Assembly (NCBI RefSeq): GCF_017309955.1
Contig: NZ_CP021247.1
Span: 1,389,001-1,453,000, forward strand
DNA from: Novosphingobium sp. KA1
GTDB taxonomy: Bacteria; Pseudomonadota; Alphaproteobacteria; Sphingomonadales; Sphingomonadaceae
Length of the DNA stretch: 64,000 bases
Direction of reading: 5' to 3'
Position 1 is the stretch's first letter. Each line of letters starts with the position of its first letter. The notes under the pieces were generated by a model. The model had not been told where the DNA came from, made no database searches, and was given only the letters and a program-made list of their open reading frames with translations. Both the position numbers and the translations under genes were made by a program. Below are positions 8,690-16,495 of the stretch, piece by piece.

Positions 8690-9619
8690 ATGAGCGACCA
8701 CGCCTTCCTCACCCGCAGCGCCGCCTTTGCCAGCATCGGCGCGGCCGCCGTGCTGCTCGCGCTCAAGGCCTGGGCGGCCTGGAGCACGGGATCGACCGCG
8801 ATGCTCGGCAGCCTGGCCGACACCACGCTTGATCTTGTCGCCAGTCTGGCGACCTTGCTCGGCGTGTGGATCGCGGCGCAGCCGGCGGACGACAAGCACC
8901 GCTTCGGCCACGGCAAGGCGGAGGCGATCGCGGCGCTGTTCCAGATCGTGCTGATCTCGATCTCGGCGCTGGGCATCGCCAGCCGCGCGGTCGAACAGTG
9001 GGTTTCCGGGCATGAGGTGAAAGGGGCCGAGGGCGGCATCGCCGTCTCGGCGGTGGCGATCGTGGTGACCTTGGCGCTGGTCGCCTGGCAGCGCCACGTG
9101 ATCCGCCGCACCCGCAGCATCGCCATTCATACCGACAGCGTGCATTACCAGTCCGACCTTCTGCTCAACATCGCGGTGATCGTCGCCCTGGTGCTGGAGA
9201 ACTACGCGGGGCTGGCGGGGGCGGACGCGCTGTTCGGGCTGGGCATCGCCGCGTGGCTGGCCTGGGGGGCATGGGGCGCGTCGCAGGCCGTGCTCGACCA
9301 GCTGATGGACCATGAATGGCCGGCCGAGAAGAAGCAGCGTTTCCTCGAAGTGCTGGCGCAGAACCCCGACATCACCGGCGTTCACGACTTGCGCACGCGG
9401 ACATCGGGCAACAGGGACTTCGTGCAGTTCCACGTCTGGGTCGATGCCGAGATGACCGTGCGCGAGGCGCACAAGGTCATGGACGCGATCGAGGACCGGC
9501 TTCACGCGGTGTTCCCGGATCTCGAGATCCTGATCCACCCCGATCCGGAAGGGCTGGTCGACGAGATCGGTCCGGCGGGCAAGGACGTACTGCCGCCGAT
9601 TCGCGTGACGATGGATTAG
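8690..9619 (+). CDS. Cation diffusion facilitator (FieF/ZitB-like metal exporter)
   Basis: The 309-residue product has six predicted membrane helices with CDF metal-site motifs: SLADTTLDLVAS in TM2, the loop HRFGHGKAE, and HTDSVHYQSDLLLN in TM5 (the D/H positions bind metal). The C-terminal cytoplasmic domain (VHDLRTRTSGNRDFVQFHVWVD) is the usual ferredoxin-like metal sensor. It probably exports Zn2+/Fe2+ in exchange for protons; the substrate cannot be fixed from sequence. It lies directly after pdxH, and its stop is followed by a GCATTTT-type hairpin shared with the convergent gene. Confidence 0.93.
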   Translation: MSDHAFLTRSAAFASIGAAAVLLALKAWAAWSTGSTAMLGSLADTTLDLVASLATLLGVWIAAQPADDKHRFGHGKAEAIAALFQIVLISISALGIASRAVEQWVSGHEVKGAEGGIAVSAVAIVVTLALVAWQRHVIRRTRSIAIHTDSVHYQSDLLLNIAVIVALVLENYAGLAGADALFGLGIAAWLAWGAWGASQAVLDQLMDHEWPAEKKQRFLEVLAQNPDITGVHDLRTRTSGNRDFVQFHVWVDAEMTVREAHKVMDAIEDRLHAVFPDLEILIHPDPEGLVDEIGPAGKDVLPPIRVTMD

Positions 9620-9669
9620 GATCGGTTGTCCGCAAGACCGGCTGGGGGCGCGGGCTGGTGCCGCCGCAA

Positions 9670-9686
9670 AATGCCCCGGGGGCATT
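9670..9686. repeat. Hairpin (AATGCCCC/GGGGCATT) between convergent genes
   Basis: A compact palindrome lies in the 83-bp gap between the CDF transporter and the serine-hydrolase homologue, both of which end here. Its core (AAAATGCC...GGCATT) resembles the hairpins at 6793-6815 and 27080-27103. Confidence 0.5.
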
Positions 9687-9702
9687 GGCGCGATAGAGAA
9701 TC

Positions 9703-10884
9703 TCAGACCCCGCCGGGGAACATCGCCAGCAGCTTGCCCAGCCGGTCGTGCAGTTCGGTTTCCTGCGCGCGGTCGCTTTCGCCAAGGCGCACTACCGTCA
9801 GCAACTGGTCGGGCGAGCCGATCACGTATTGGCCATATTCGCCCACGCAGGCGAAGGCATTGGCCGGCGCCATGCCGGGGAACAGCGTTGCGCCGGCCTC
9901 GCCCTTGGCCTCGCTGGCCTTGGCGCGGTTGAGCCAGACCCCGGCGCCATAGGCGGTATTGCGCGGGGAGGGGGAAAGCATGAACTGCACCCAGCGGCGC
10001 GGCAGCACCTGTGCGCCCTGCACCGATCCGGTGTGGCGCAGGAACTCGCCCAGCTTGCCCCAGTCGCGCGCCGAGGCATGGACCATGGCCGAGCCGATCA
10101 TCGTGCCCTTGAGATCGTACCCCACCAGCGTCGAATTCATGCCGAGCGGCAGCAGCACCCGGTTGCGCAGGTATTCGCCCACCGCGACGCGGCGGCGGTC
10201 GGGCGTGGGATCGGGTGAGAGCACGCGGGCGGCAAGATCGGAGAGAATCACCGGCGTCGCCGCGCTGTTCTCGAACACCGTACCGGCCCGGGCTTCGAGC
10301 GGCTGCGCCTCGGCATAGGCGGCCATGTCGTCGCGCCCGTCGAGGAACAGCATGCGCATGCGGTCGGACTGGCGGGCGATTTCGGAGGCAGGCTCGGACG
10401 CGGGCGGACCGCTTTCCTCGTGGCGCAGGCCGGAGCGCATCTGCAGGAGCTGGCGCAAGGTAACCTCGCCGCGCGGGTCGCCGGGGCGCTGCCATTCGGG
10501 GATCGGCGCCGATTCGTCGAGCCGCAACCGGCCGTCGCTGACCAGCTGGCCGATCATCAGCGCGGTCACGCACTGGCCCATGCCCCAGCCTTGCAGGCGG
10601 GTATCGCGCTTGATTCCGGCGCCATAGCGCTCGGCCGCGATGGAGCCGCGTTTGAAAATCAGCAGGGCATCGGTGCGGCCGACTTCGGTCTCATCGAACA
10701 GGCCGTCGATCGCGCGGCCGAGCGATTCGCGCGGGGCGCCGCCATCGTCGTGAATGGCGGCCTGCGATTCCGCGCTTGGCGGGGGAGGGCCGTCCGGCTC
10801 GGACTTTCCGCAGCCCGAGAGCGGTGCCAGCAGGACTGGCACCATGAGGAAGGCGAGGATATGGGGAGGGCGGCGCACCGGCAT
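9703..10884 (-). CDS. Class C beta-lactamase-fold serine-hydrolase homologue lacking catalytic residues
   Basis: The 393-residue predicted lipoprotein (signal to about 25, lipobox L-S-G-C) has the fold of the beta-lactamase/CubicO and 6-aminohexanoate-dimer hydrolase group, with well-kept segments such as VTLRQLLQMRSGL, DWGKLGEFLRHTGSV and LPRRWVQFM. The catalytic positions are changed. The S-x-x-K motif is GMGQ (101-104, in RLQGWGMGQCVTA), the Y-x-N/Y-S-S region is FENSA (204-208), and the usual G-H-x-G reads GEYG (348-351). It is therefore probably a non-enzymatic binding or scaffold protein. It diverges from a small membrane-protein gene only 31 bp away. Confidence 0.8.
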   Translation of the reverse strand: MPVRRPPHILAFLMVPVLLAPLSGCGKSEPDGPPPPSAESQAAIHDDGGAPRESLGRAIDGLFDETEVGRTDALLIFKRGSIAAERYGAGIKRDTRLQGWGMGQCVTALMIGQLVSDGRLRLDESAPIPEWQRPGDPRGEVTLRQLLQMRSGLRHEESGPPASEPASEIARQSDRMRMLFLDGRDDMAAYAEAQPLEARAGTVFENSAATPVILSDLAARVLSPDPTPDRRRVAVGEYLRNRVLLPLGMNSTLVGYDLKGTMIGSAMVHASARDWGKLGEFLRHTGSVQGAQVLPRRWVQFMLSPSPRNTAYGAGVWLNRAKASEAKGEAGATLFPGMAPANAFACVGEYGQYVIGSPDQLLTVVRLGESDRAQETELHDRLGKLLAMFPGGV

Positions 10885-10915
10885 GACGCGGGTGTGATGT
10901 GCGAGGCGCGAACGG

Positions 10916-11287
10916 ATGGCAACAGCCGGAACATACAGGGCGGGGGACAGGCCGTCGGCGCGGTGGCTGCGCTATGCCCTGCTGCTGGCGGCGCTGGTGC
11001 TGGCTGCGTTGCTGGCCATGGCCTGGCCGGGGCTGCGCGGGCAGGCGATCGTCGCCACCGCGTTCGCCGCGCGCACCGGCTGCGTGTGCCGATTCGTGTC
11101 CGAGCGGGACATCGGTTCGTGCAAGGGCGATCTGGCGGCGGCCAGACTGGGCCGCGTGGCTGGTCTGGTCTCGCTTTCCGAGGATGCGCAAGGCCATGCG
11201 GTGAAGGCCAGCGTGCCGCTTCTGGCCAGCCAGACCGCGACGTTTGCCCCCGATCGCGGCTGCCAGCTGGAGCCCTGGACGCGCTGA
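10916..11287 (+). CDS. Small membrane-anchored protein with three conserved-looking Cys, unknown function
   Basis: The 123-residue protein has one strong hydrophobic helix (about 19-37, YALLLAALVLAALLAMAWPGL) and an extracytoplasmic part with Cys in RTGCVCRFVSERDIGSCKGD and RGCQLEPW. I do not recognise a named family. The four Cys suggest disulfides outside the cytoplasm. Its start lies 31 bp from the divergent start of the degenerate serine hydrolase, so the two probably share a control region and may be functional partners; this is inference. Confidence 0.72.
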   Translation: MATAGTYRAGDRPSARWLRYALLLAALVLAALLAMAWPGLRGQAIVATAFAARTGCVCRFVSERDIGSCKGDLAAARLGRVAGLVSLSEDAQGHAVKASVPLLASQTATFAPDRGCQLEPWTR

Positions 11288-11718
11288 CGCGTGCAAGGAT
11301 TGCAATCGGGTTGCACCGAATGCAATCATTGCCATCCGGTTTCCCTTGCGGGCCGCTGCGGTTGCGATAGATTCACGCCTGTCGAAACGGCAATTTCCAT
11401 GAAGGAGCAGGTGTAGCGGCGTTACGGCTTGAGCTTTAGGTCCAGTGCAGGATGCTCCCGCATCCATTGTACGCAGCGATTTTTGGCTGTTGCTTTCGTC
11501 GTCCTCGCCTGCGCGCGCTGCCTTCGGGCAGTTCCCGCGCATCCGTCGACCCCGAACCCACCCGACAAACGATCGCCGCCGGAAAAGGCGCCCCGCCGCA
11601 AGGCGGTTCCCGCGTCCTGCCCGGCTGGCACCGGCTCAATCGCCGCAGCGCCCGCCCTGCCTGCTTGCCGTCGATCGGCAACGACAGGGGAGCGGTTCTT
11701 CCCGCAAGGAGAAGATGG
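11288..11718. other. 431-bp intergenic region with four phased TGCA half-sites
   Basis: No convincing gene is seen. Near its left end, TGCA cores occur at 11292, 11301, 11312 and 11321 (TGCAAGGATTGCAA, then TTGCACCGAATGCAA), spaced 9, 11 and 9 bp. These may be a protein-binding array. The right end provides the AAGGAG ribosome site (11706-11711) of the SPFH gene. Short open frames across the region have no family resemblance and no ribosome sites. Confidence 0.45.
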
Positions 11719-12612
11719 ATGGGTTATCTCGACAGCGAACAGGACAGCACGCGCCGCCTGAGGGGGCTGGGGCGCGCCTTGCGCAGCCTGGTCGGGCGCG
11801 GCGGCCTGGTGGTCGGCGTGATCGCGGCGGGGCTGGTGGTGTCGTCCAGCGTGGCGCGGGTGCAACCGGGCAACGTCGGCATCCGCGTCAACAACATAGC
11901 GGGCGGGGTTTCGCCCGATGCGCTGGGCGTGGGCTGGTACCTCGCGCCTCCCGGCACGCATATCTACGAGTATCCGGTGTTCACGCGGACTTATACCTGG
12001 ACGGGCAATGCCACCGAGCAGAGCCCGACCGACGAGAGCTTCAATTTCCAGGACAAGAACGGGCTCTCGCTCAAGGCCGACGTGGCGGTGAGCTATCATA
12101 TCGATCCGAGCAAGGCGCCGATCCTGTTCCAGCGCTACCGCACCGACATGGACCAGATCATTGCCGGGCCGATGCGCAACGCGATTCGCAATGCCATCGT
12201 CGAGCGCGCGGCGCAGCTGGGCGTCGAGCAGATCTACGGCGACCACAAGGCGGAGCTGATCCAGACCGCGCAGCGCCGGGTCCAGGCGTTCTTCTCGCCG
12301 GTGGGGCTCGAGGTCGAGCAGGTTTACTGGGCGGGCAACATCGGCGTGCCCGACCGGGTGCTCGAGCAGATCAACGCCAAGATCGCCAACGAACAGGCCG
12401 CGCTCGCCGCGCAGGCCAATGTCGCCACGGCCAGGGCCGATGCCGAAGCGCGGATCGCCAAGGCCGAAGGCGATGCAAAAGCGATCCAGGTCGAGGCCGA
12501 GGCGATCCGCACCAATCCGGAGATCGTGCGGATGCGCGCGGTGGAGAAGTGGGACGGCAAGCTGCCGACCTACAGCGGATCGGGCCCGGTACCGTTCCTG
12601 GGCGTGCAGTAA
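11719..12612 (+). CDS. SPFH/Band-7 (prohibitin-like) membrane protein
   Basis: The 297-residue protein has one N-terminal helix (about 32-48) and an SPFH domain (VQPGNVGIRVNNIAGGV ... FQDKNGLSLKADVAVSYHIDPSKAP). An Ala/Glu-rich coiled-coil follows (about 215-270, QAALAAQANVATARADAEARI). Such proteins form large oligomeric cages on the membrane and scaffold proteases or other complexes. ATG 11719 is chosen because AAGGAG sits 7 nt upstream; a longer frame exists but is unlike the family. It is convergent with mnmA. Confidence 0.9.
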   Translation: MGYLDSEQDSTRRLRGLGRALRSLVGRGGLVVGVIAAGLVVSSSVARVQPGNVGIRVNNIAGGVSPDALGVGWYLAPPGTHIYEYPVFTRTYTWTGNATEQSPTDESFNFQDKNGLSLKADVAVSYHIDPSKAPILFQRYRTDMDQIIAGPMRNAIRNAIVERAAQLGVEQIYGDHKAELIQTAQRRVQAFFSPVGLEVEQVYWAGNIGVPDRVLEQINAKIANEQAALAAQANVATARADAEARIAKAEGDAKAIQVEAEAIRTNPEIVRMRAVEKWDGKLPTYSGSGPVPFLGVQ

Positions 12613-12658
12613 TGCCGGACGGCGATGCGCGGGAAGTCCCGCGCATCGCCGGTTTCCC

Positions 12659-13855
12659 TCAGGCGGCCACGTGCTCGGGGCTCTCCACCGGGGTGGTGCC
12701 CTCGATCCAGCCGCCGCCGACCACGCGGTCGCCCGCATAGATCACCGCCGCCTGTCCGGGGGCAACGCCGTATTCGGTATCGTGGAAGCGGATCGTCGTG
12801 TCCGCGCCTTCGCCCAGCGGCCCGTCGAGCGTGATCGCTACCGGCTTGGCCAGCGAGCGGACCTTGGCGGTCAGCGGCGCTTCGGGCAGCGGGCCGATGC
12901 GGTTGGTCTCGGTGATGCGGGCGGCGGCAACGCCCAGCAGGCGGCGCGGGCCGACCACGACGCGGCGGCCTTCGGCCTCGATCCGGGTGACGTAGAGCGG
13001 CTCCGGCTGACCGCCGATCTCGATGCCGCGGCGCTGGCCGACGGTGTAGTGGATGATGCCGCGGTGAGTGCCCAGTTCCTCGCCGGTCAGGGCATGGACG
13101 ATCGGGCCCGGGGCATTGCCTTCGGGGCGGACCTTGGTGACGACCTTGGCATAATCGCCGTCCGGCACGAAGCAGATGTCCTGGCTGTCGGGCTTGGCGG
13201 CGTTGCGCAGGCCGGCGGCTTCGGCCAGCCGGCGCGTCTCGGTCTTGGGCAGGCCGCCCAGCGGGAAGCGCAGGAAATCGAGCTGGGCCTCGGTGGTGCC
13301 GTAGAGGAAATAGCTCTGGTCGCGCGCCGGATCGGCGGCGCGGTGCAGTTCCGCCCCGGCCGGACCCATCACGCGGCGCACGTAGTGGCCGGTGGCAAGG
13401 CAGTCGGCGCCGAGGTCGCGCGCCATCGTCAGCAGGTCGGTGAACTTGGGCCCCATGTTGCAGCGGATGCAGGGGATCGGCGTGCGGCCGGCCATGTAGT
13501 CGTCGGCAAACCGCTCGACCACGTCCTCGCGGAACTGGCTCTCGTGGTCGAAGACGTAATGGGCGATGCCGAGGCTGTCGGCGACGGCGCGGGCATCGCG
13601 GATGTCGTCGCCGGCGCAGCAGGCGCCCTTGCGGCCGGTGGCGGCGCCATAGTCGTAGAGCTGGAGGGTGACGCCGATGGTCTCGGCGCCGGTGGCGGCG
13701 GCCAGCGCGGCGACGACGGAACTGTCGACGCCGCCGGACATGGCGACGACGATACGCCGAAGGTTAACGGGCGCGGGGAGCTGGAACAGGTCGGCGGGGT
13801 CGAGGCCGGCCACCAGTCCGGCAAGATCGGAAAGGGCGGTCATGGCCTGCCCCAT
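12659..13855 (-). CDS. mnmA: tRNA-specific 2-thiouridylase
   Basis: The 398-residue enzyme thiolates U34 of tRNA-Lys, -Glu and -Gln using sulfur relayed from IscS. The ATP-binding PP-loop is [10 protein letters not shown] (about 38-47). The two catalytic Cys lie in PIPCIRCN and [11 protein letters not shown], and the RDQSYFLYG motif is present. The roughly 25-residue N-terminal extension before the PP-loop is longer than in E. coli. A start at the fifth residue is equally possible. It is divergent from the sciP operon. Confidence 0.96.
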   Translation of the reverse strand: MGQAMTALSDLAGLVAGLDPADLFQLPAPVNLRRIVVAMSGGVDSSVVAALAAATGAETIGVTLQLYDYGAATGRKGACCAGDDIRDARAVADSLGIAHYVFDHESQFREDVVERFADDYMAGRTPIPCIRCNMGPKFTDLLTMARDLGADCLATGHYVRRVMGPAGAELHRAADPARDQSYFLYGTTEAQLDFLRFPLGGLPKTETRRLAEAAGLRNAAKPDSQDICFVPDGDYAKVVTKVRPEGNAPGPIVHALTGEELGTHRGIIHYTVGQRRGIEIGGQPEPLYVTRIEAEGRRVVVGPRRLLGVAAARITETNRIGPLPEAPLTAKVRSLAKPVAITLDGPLGEGADTTIRFHDTEYGVAPGQAAVIYAGDRVVGGGWIEGTTPVESPEHVAA

Positions 13856-14016
13856 ACAGCGAGATGCCCGAGAATCCTACCGTTCTTGCACGACCAGGTG
13901 GCGACGGGGAAACGCCGGGGCGGGACGAAGCGACGTGTGCGACGGTTAATCAAGGTAAAGAATCGGTAAAGAGGGCTTTTACCGTCCTTTGACTACCCCT
14001 GTTGTAAGCAGGGCGC

Positions 14017-14352
14017 ATGAACATCGCTTTTGAACATGAAACCTGCAAAGCAGGGCATGCGTCTGGTCGCGACGGCGAGGAGTTCATCCCGGCTTTCGTT
14101 CCGATCGACTGGTTTGCCTTGCGTTCCCGACTTTTCGCTGCACACGATCTGCGTGCGGTGCTCGACGCCGAGCCTTCGGCGGCACGTGTCCCGGGTTGCG
14201 GCAGCTTTGCCAAGCCCGCGGCAAATGTGATTCATGCTTATGACGGCGGGGAACCAACCATTAACCCAAATGATTTAACCATTCGCAAGTCCAGGGTAGT
14301 CAGTTTCGCATCCGTCACCGGCGGACGCAGCACCGGTGCACGAGGGTGTTGA
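14017..14352 (+). CDS. Small uncharacterised protein coupled to sciP
   Basis: The 111-residue frame begins MNIAFEHETCKAGHASG and contains EEFIPAFVPIDWFALRSRLFAAHDLRAVLD and later GSFAKPAANVIHAYDGG. Its stop TGA shares a base with the ATG of sciP (TGATG at 14350-14354), a classic coupling signal. I do not recognise a named domain. The protein-like composition, the start after a GC-poorer promoter-like stretch, and the overlap argue for a real gene. It could be an additional cell-cycle or motility regulator, but that is context only. Confidence 0.6.
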   Translation: MNIAFEHETCKAGHASGRDGEEFIPAFVPIDWFALRSRLFAAHDLRAVLDAEPSAARVPGCGSFAKPAANVIHAYDGGEPTINPNDLTIRKSRVVSFASVTGGRSTGARGC

Positions 14353-14651
14353 TGATCGAGAACCAGAAGATACGTCCCGCGCAGGTGATCGGGCCGCTTG
14401 GAGAGCCGCTGACGCTCGACTCGCTGCCGCCGCCGAACACCACGCGCTGGGTAGTGCGCCGCAAGGCGGAAGTCGTCGCGGCCGTCAACGGCGGGCTGCT
14501 CACGATCGATGAAGTGTGCGAACGCTACAAGCTTACCCTCGAGGAGTTCGCTTCCTGGCAGCGCGCGGTCGACCGGTCGGGCATGCAGGGGCTGCGCGTC
14601 ACGCGCATTCAGCACTACCGCGATCTTTACGAGCGTCAGCAGAAGTACTGA
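14352..14651 (+). CDS. sciP: CtrA inhibitor SciP (DUF1153 family)
   Basis: The 99-residue protein matches DUF1153/SciP throughout: VIGPLGEPLTLDSLPPPNTTRWVVRRKAEVVAAV, then LTIDEVCERYKLTLEEFASWQ (helix-turn-helix) and the end RVTRIQHYRDLY. In Caulobacter SciP binds CtrA and represses CtrA-activated genes in G1. ATG 14352 is used rather than the upstream GTG because it overlaps the preceding stop. The upstream region has GANTC sites (13872, 13960), potential CcrM methylation sites, and TTAACC half-sites (14261, 14275). A strong terminator follows. Confidence 0.92.
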   Translation: MIENQKIRPAQVIGPLGEPLTLDSLPPPNTTRWVVRRKAEVVAAVNGGLLTIDEVCERYKLTLEEFASWQRAVDRSGMQGLRVTRIQHYRDLYERQQKY

Positions 14652-14684
14652 TCCGGGCGCTGACCAGGCTCCCTCAGCCCATGC

Positions 14685-14724
14685 AAACGGCGGCGAACTC
14701 CGGTTCGCCGCCGTTTTGCGTTTT
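14685..14724 (+). terminator. Rho-independent terminator after sciP
   Basis: A 13-bp stem AAACGGCGGCGAA / TTCGCCGCCGTTT with a short loop is followed by TTTTGCGTTTT. It lies 34 nt after the sciP stop. Confidence 0.9.
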
Positions 14725-14769
14725 ACTTCCGCCGCTTCCCTAAAACCGCCGGGCCCTTCCCGCCGGTGA

Positions 14770-15039
14770 CTAGGCGGCGTGGACAAATTCCGCATTGCCA
14801 CGGCTGGAGACAAAAGCCGTCGATTCAAGAAGGTGAGGCGCAGGAGTATGTCGATACTTCCAGCCGAGCCGACGCCGAAGGGACGGCTTTTGCCTCCAGC
14901 CCCGTAGGGGTTGCCCTGCAAGCTGCGCCAGCAGCGTTGCTCCGCCTTGAAAGAGGCCCGCTCTTCCTGCGGCTTCGCGCCTTGCTGGCGCAGCTTGCAG
15001 GGCAACCGTGGCAATGCGGAATGTGTCCACGCCGCCTAG
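14770..15039 (+). mobile_element. 270-bp CTAG-ended palindromic element, copy 1 (three-way-junction fold)
   Basis: Terminal inverted repeats of 34 bp (14770-14803 and 15006-15039, 33/34 matching) begin and end with CTAG. Inside are two hairpin domains. One has arms 14802-14821 and 14882-14901; the other has perfect 24-bp arms 14909-14932 and 14984-15007. The first domain is tipped by the palindrome AGTATGTCGATACT (core 14847-14856). A second element at 45899-46168 has the same length, layout and core position. It may be a non-autonomous transposon or a structured RNA gene. Frames inside it are not credible proteins. It lies in the 613-bp gap between sciP and the RND operon; the rest of that gap holds only the sciP terminator and presumed promoters. 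Confidence 0.75.
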
Positions 15040-15264
15040 GCGCTCGACGCTGGTCGATCATGGTTAGCCGCAGGCCGACAGTCGATTGCCTCGCTTCTGT
15101 CGCAGGTATATGTCGTTTCGCATGTTTTTTCCGTCGCTGGGCGGCGCGTGGCTTGGTGCCTCGCGCCTGTGCGGCGGCACGGTTCGAGGGGTGAGGCATG
15201 GGGGCTATTCCATGGCGGCAGATCGGAGCGTGTTCAGGGGGCGGTCGCAGGGCTTGCGGTGAAG

Positions 15265-16482
15265 ATGAATTACGACAGCAGAATTGATTCCGGGGAGAAC
15301 GCGCAGGTGGCCATGTCCGACAGCAGGTTGGAGGCAGGGCCGCCGACGGGCGATGCCGAACAGGAGCGTCCCTCGCGCAAGTGGCTCTGGATCATCGTTG
15401 CCGCCGCCGTGGCGGTGATCGGCATCTGGTTCGCGGTGCACAAGGGTGGCGAGGCCGAAAGCCCCAAGGATGCCGACGCGCAGACCCCGGCGGTGACCGT
15501 GGTGGTGCCCGGGCGGGTGCCGGTGCAGGGCGAGATTTCCGTCACCGGCTCGCTGGCGGCGCGCCGCGACATGCCGGTCGGTTCGGTCGGCGAGGGCGGG
15601 CAGGTCCGCTCGGTCCTGGTCGAGCCGGGTGACTGGGTCCGTCAGGGCCAGGTTCTCGCGGTGGTCGACCGTTCGGTGCAGACCCAGCAGCAGGCCGGGC
15701 AGTCCGCGCAGATCTCGGTGGCCCAGGCCGATGCCCGTCTCGCCCAGGCCAACCTCGACCGCGCGCTCAAGCTGGTCGATCGCGGCTTCATCTCGGCTGC
15801 GGACATCGACCGGCTGACCGCGACGCGCGATTCCGCCAATGCGCAAGTGCGTGTCGCCCGCGCGCAGCTCGGCCAGCTTCAGGCGCAGGCAGCGCGGCTC
15901 AACATCGTCGCCCCCGCGGCCGGTCTCGTGCTCGAACGCAACGTCGAGCAGGGCCAGGTGGTTGGTGGCGGCAGCGCGGTGCTGTTCCGCCTCGCCAAGG
16001 AAGGCGAGATGGAACTGCTCGCCCAGCTCAGCGAGGATGACCTGTCGCGCATCGGCGTCGGCGCCGAAGCGCGGGTGACGCCGGTCGGCTCGAAGGATAC
16101 CTTTATCGGCCATGTCTGGCAGGTCTCGCCGGTGATCGACCCGAACAACCGCCAGGGCGTCGCGCGCATCCTGCTTGCCTACAATCCGGCCCTGCGCCCC
16201 GGCGGCTTTGCCAGCGCGGTCATCGGCAGCGGCGCGGTGGATGCGCCCCTGCTTCCGGAATCGGCGATCCAGAACGACGACAAGGGCTCGTTCGTCTATG
16301 TCGTCGATGCCAGGAACGTGGTGCACCGCCAGCCGGTGCAGACCGGCATCGTCACGCCCAGGGGGATCGTCGTGAAGTCGGGCCTGCAGGGCAGCGAGAA
16401 GGTCGTGCTGCGCGCCGGCGGGTTCCTCAACGACGGCGACAAGGTCAAGCCCCAGCTTGTCTCTGCCGCCAAGGCCGATTGA
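15265..16482 (+). CDS. RND efflux periplasmic adaptor (membrane fusion protein)
   Basis: The 405-residue HlyD/AcrA-type adaptor has a single N-terminal membrane helix (about 38-58, KWLWIIVAAAVAVIGIWFAV), a biotinyl-lipoyl domain (RSVLVEPGDWVRQGQVLAVVD ... LNIVAPAAGLVLERNVEQGQVV), a helical hairpin (AQADARLAQANLDRALKL) and a beta-barrel. It bridges the inner-membrane pump encoded 13 bp downstream to an outer-membrane channel. No outer-membrane factor gene is adjacent, so a TolC-like protein from elsewhere is probably used. ATG 15265 is chosen; ATG 15313 is an alternative. Confidence 0.93.
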   Translation: MNYDSRIDSGENAQVAMSDSRLEAGPPTGDAEQERPSRKWLWIIVAAAVAVIGIWFAVHKGGEAESPKDADAQTPAVTVVVPGRVPVQGEISVTGSLAARRDMPVGSVGEGGQVRSVLVEPGDWVRQGQVLAVVDRSVQTQQQAGQSAQISVAQADARLAQANLDRALKLVDRGFISAADIDRLTATRDSANAQVRVARAQLGQLQAQAARLNIVAPAAGLVLERNVEQGQVVGGGSAVLFRLAKEGEMELLAQLSEDDLSRIGVGAEARVTPVGSKDTFIGHVWQVSPVIDPNNRQGVARILLAYNPALRPGGFASAVIGSGAVDAPLLPESAIQNDDKGSFVYVVDARNVVHRQPVQTGIVTPRGIVVKSGLQGSEKVVLRAGGFLNDGDKVKPQLVSAAKAD

Positions 16483-16495
16483 CGGGATTCGCGCG

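Noticed and set aside
11429..11761. A 110-residue plus-strand frame with a signal-like start
   Set aside because: TTG start without ribosome site, overlaps the supported SPFH start in another frame, Pro/Arg-rich low complexity.
14261..14280. Possible CtrA site (TTAACC repeated)
   Set aside because: Start-to-start spacing is 14 bp rather than the 11 of TTAA-N7-TTAA, so it is not a canonical full CtrA box; mentioned only as half-sites.
14766..15194. Open frames on both strands inside and beside the 270-bp element (e.g. with QEYVDTSSRADAEG)
   Set aside because: The frames follow the paired arms of the element and have no start signals; similarity to a frame in copy 2 (LEYVDISRLPDA) is explained by the shared palindromic core.
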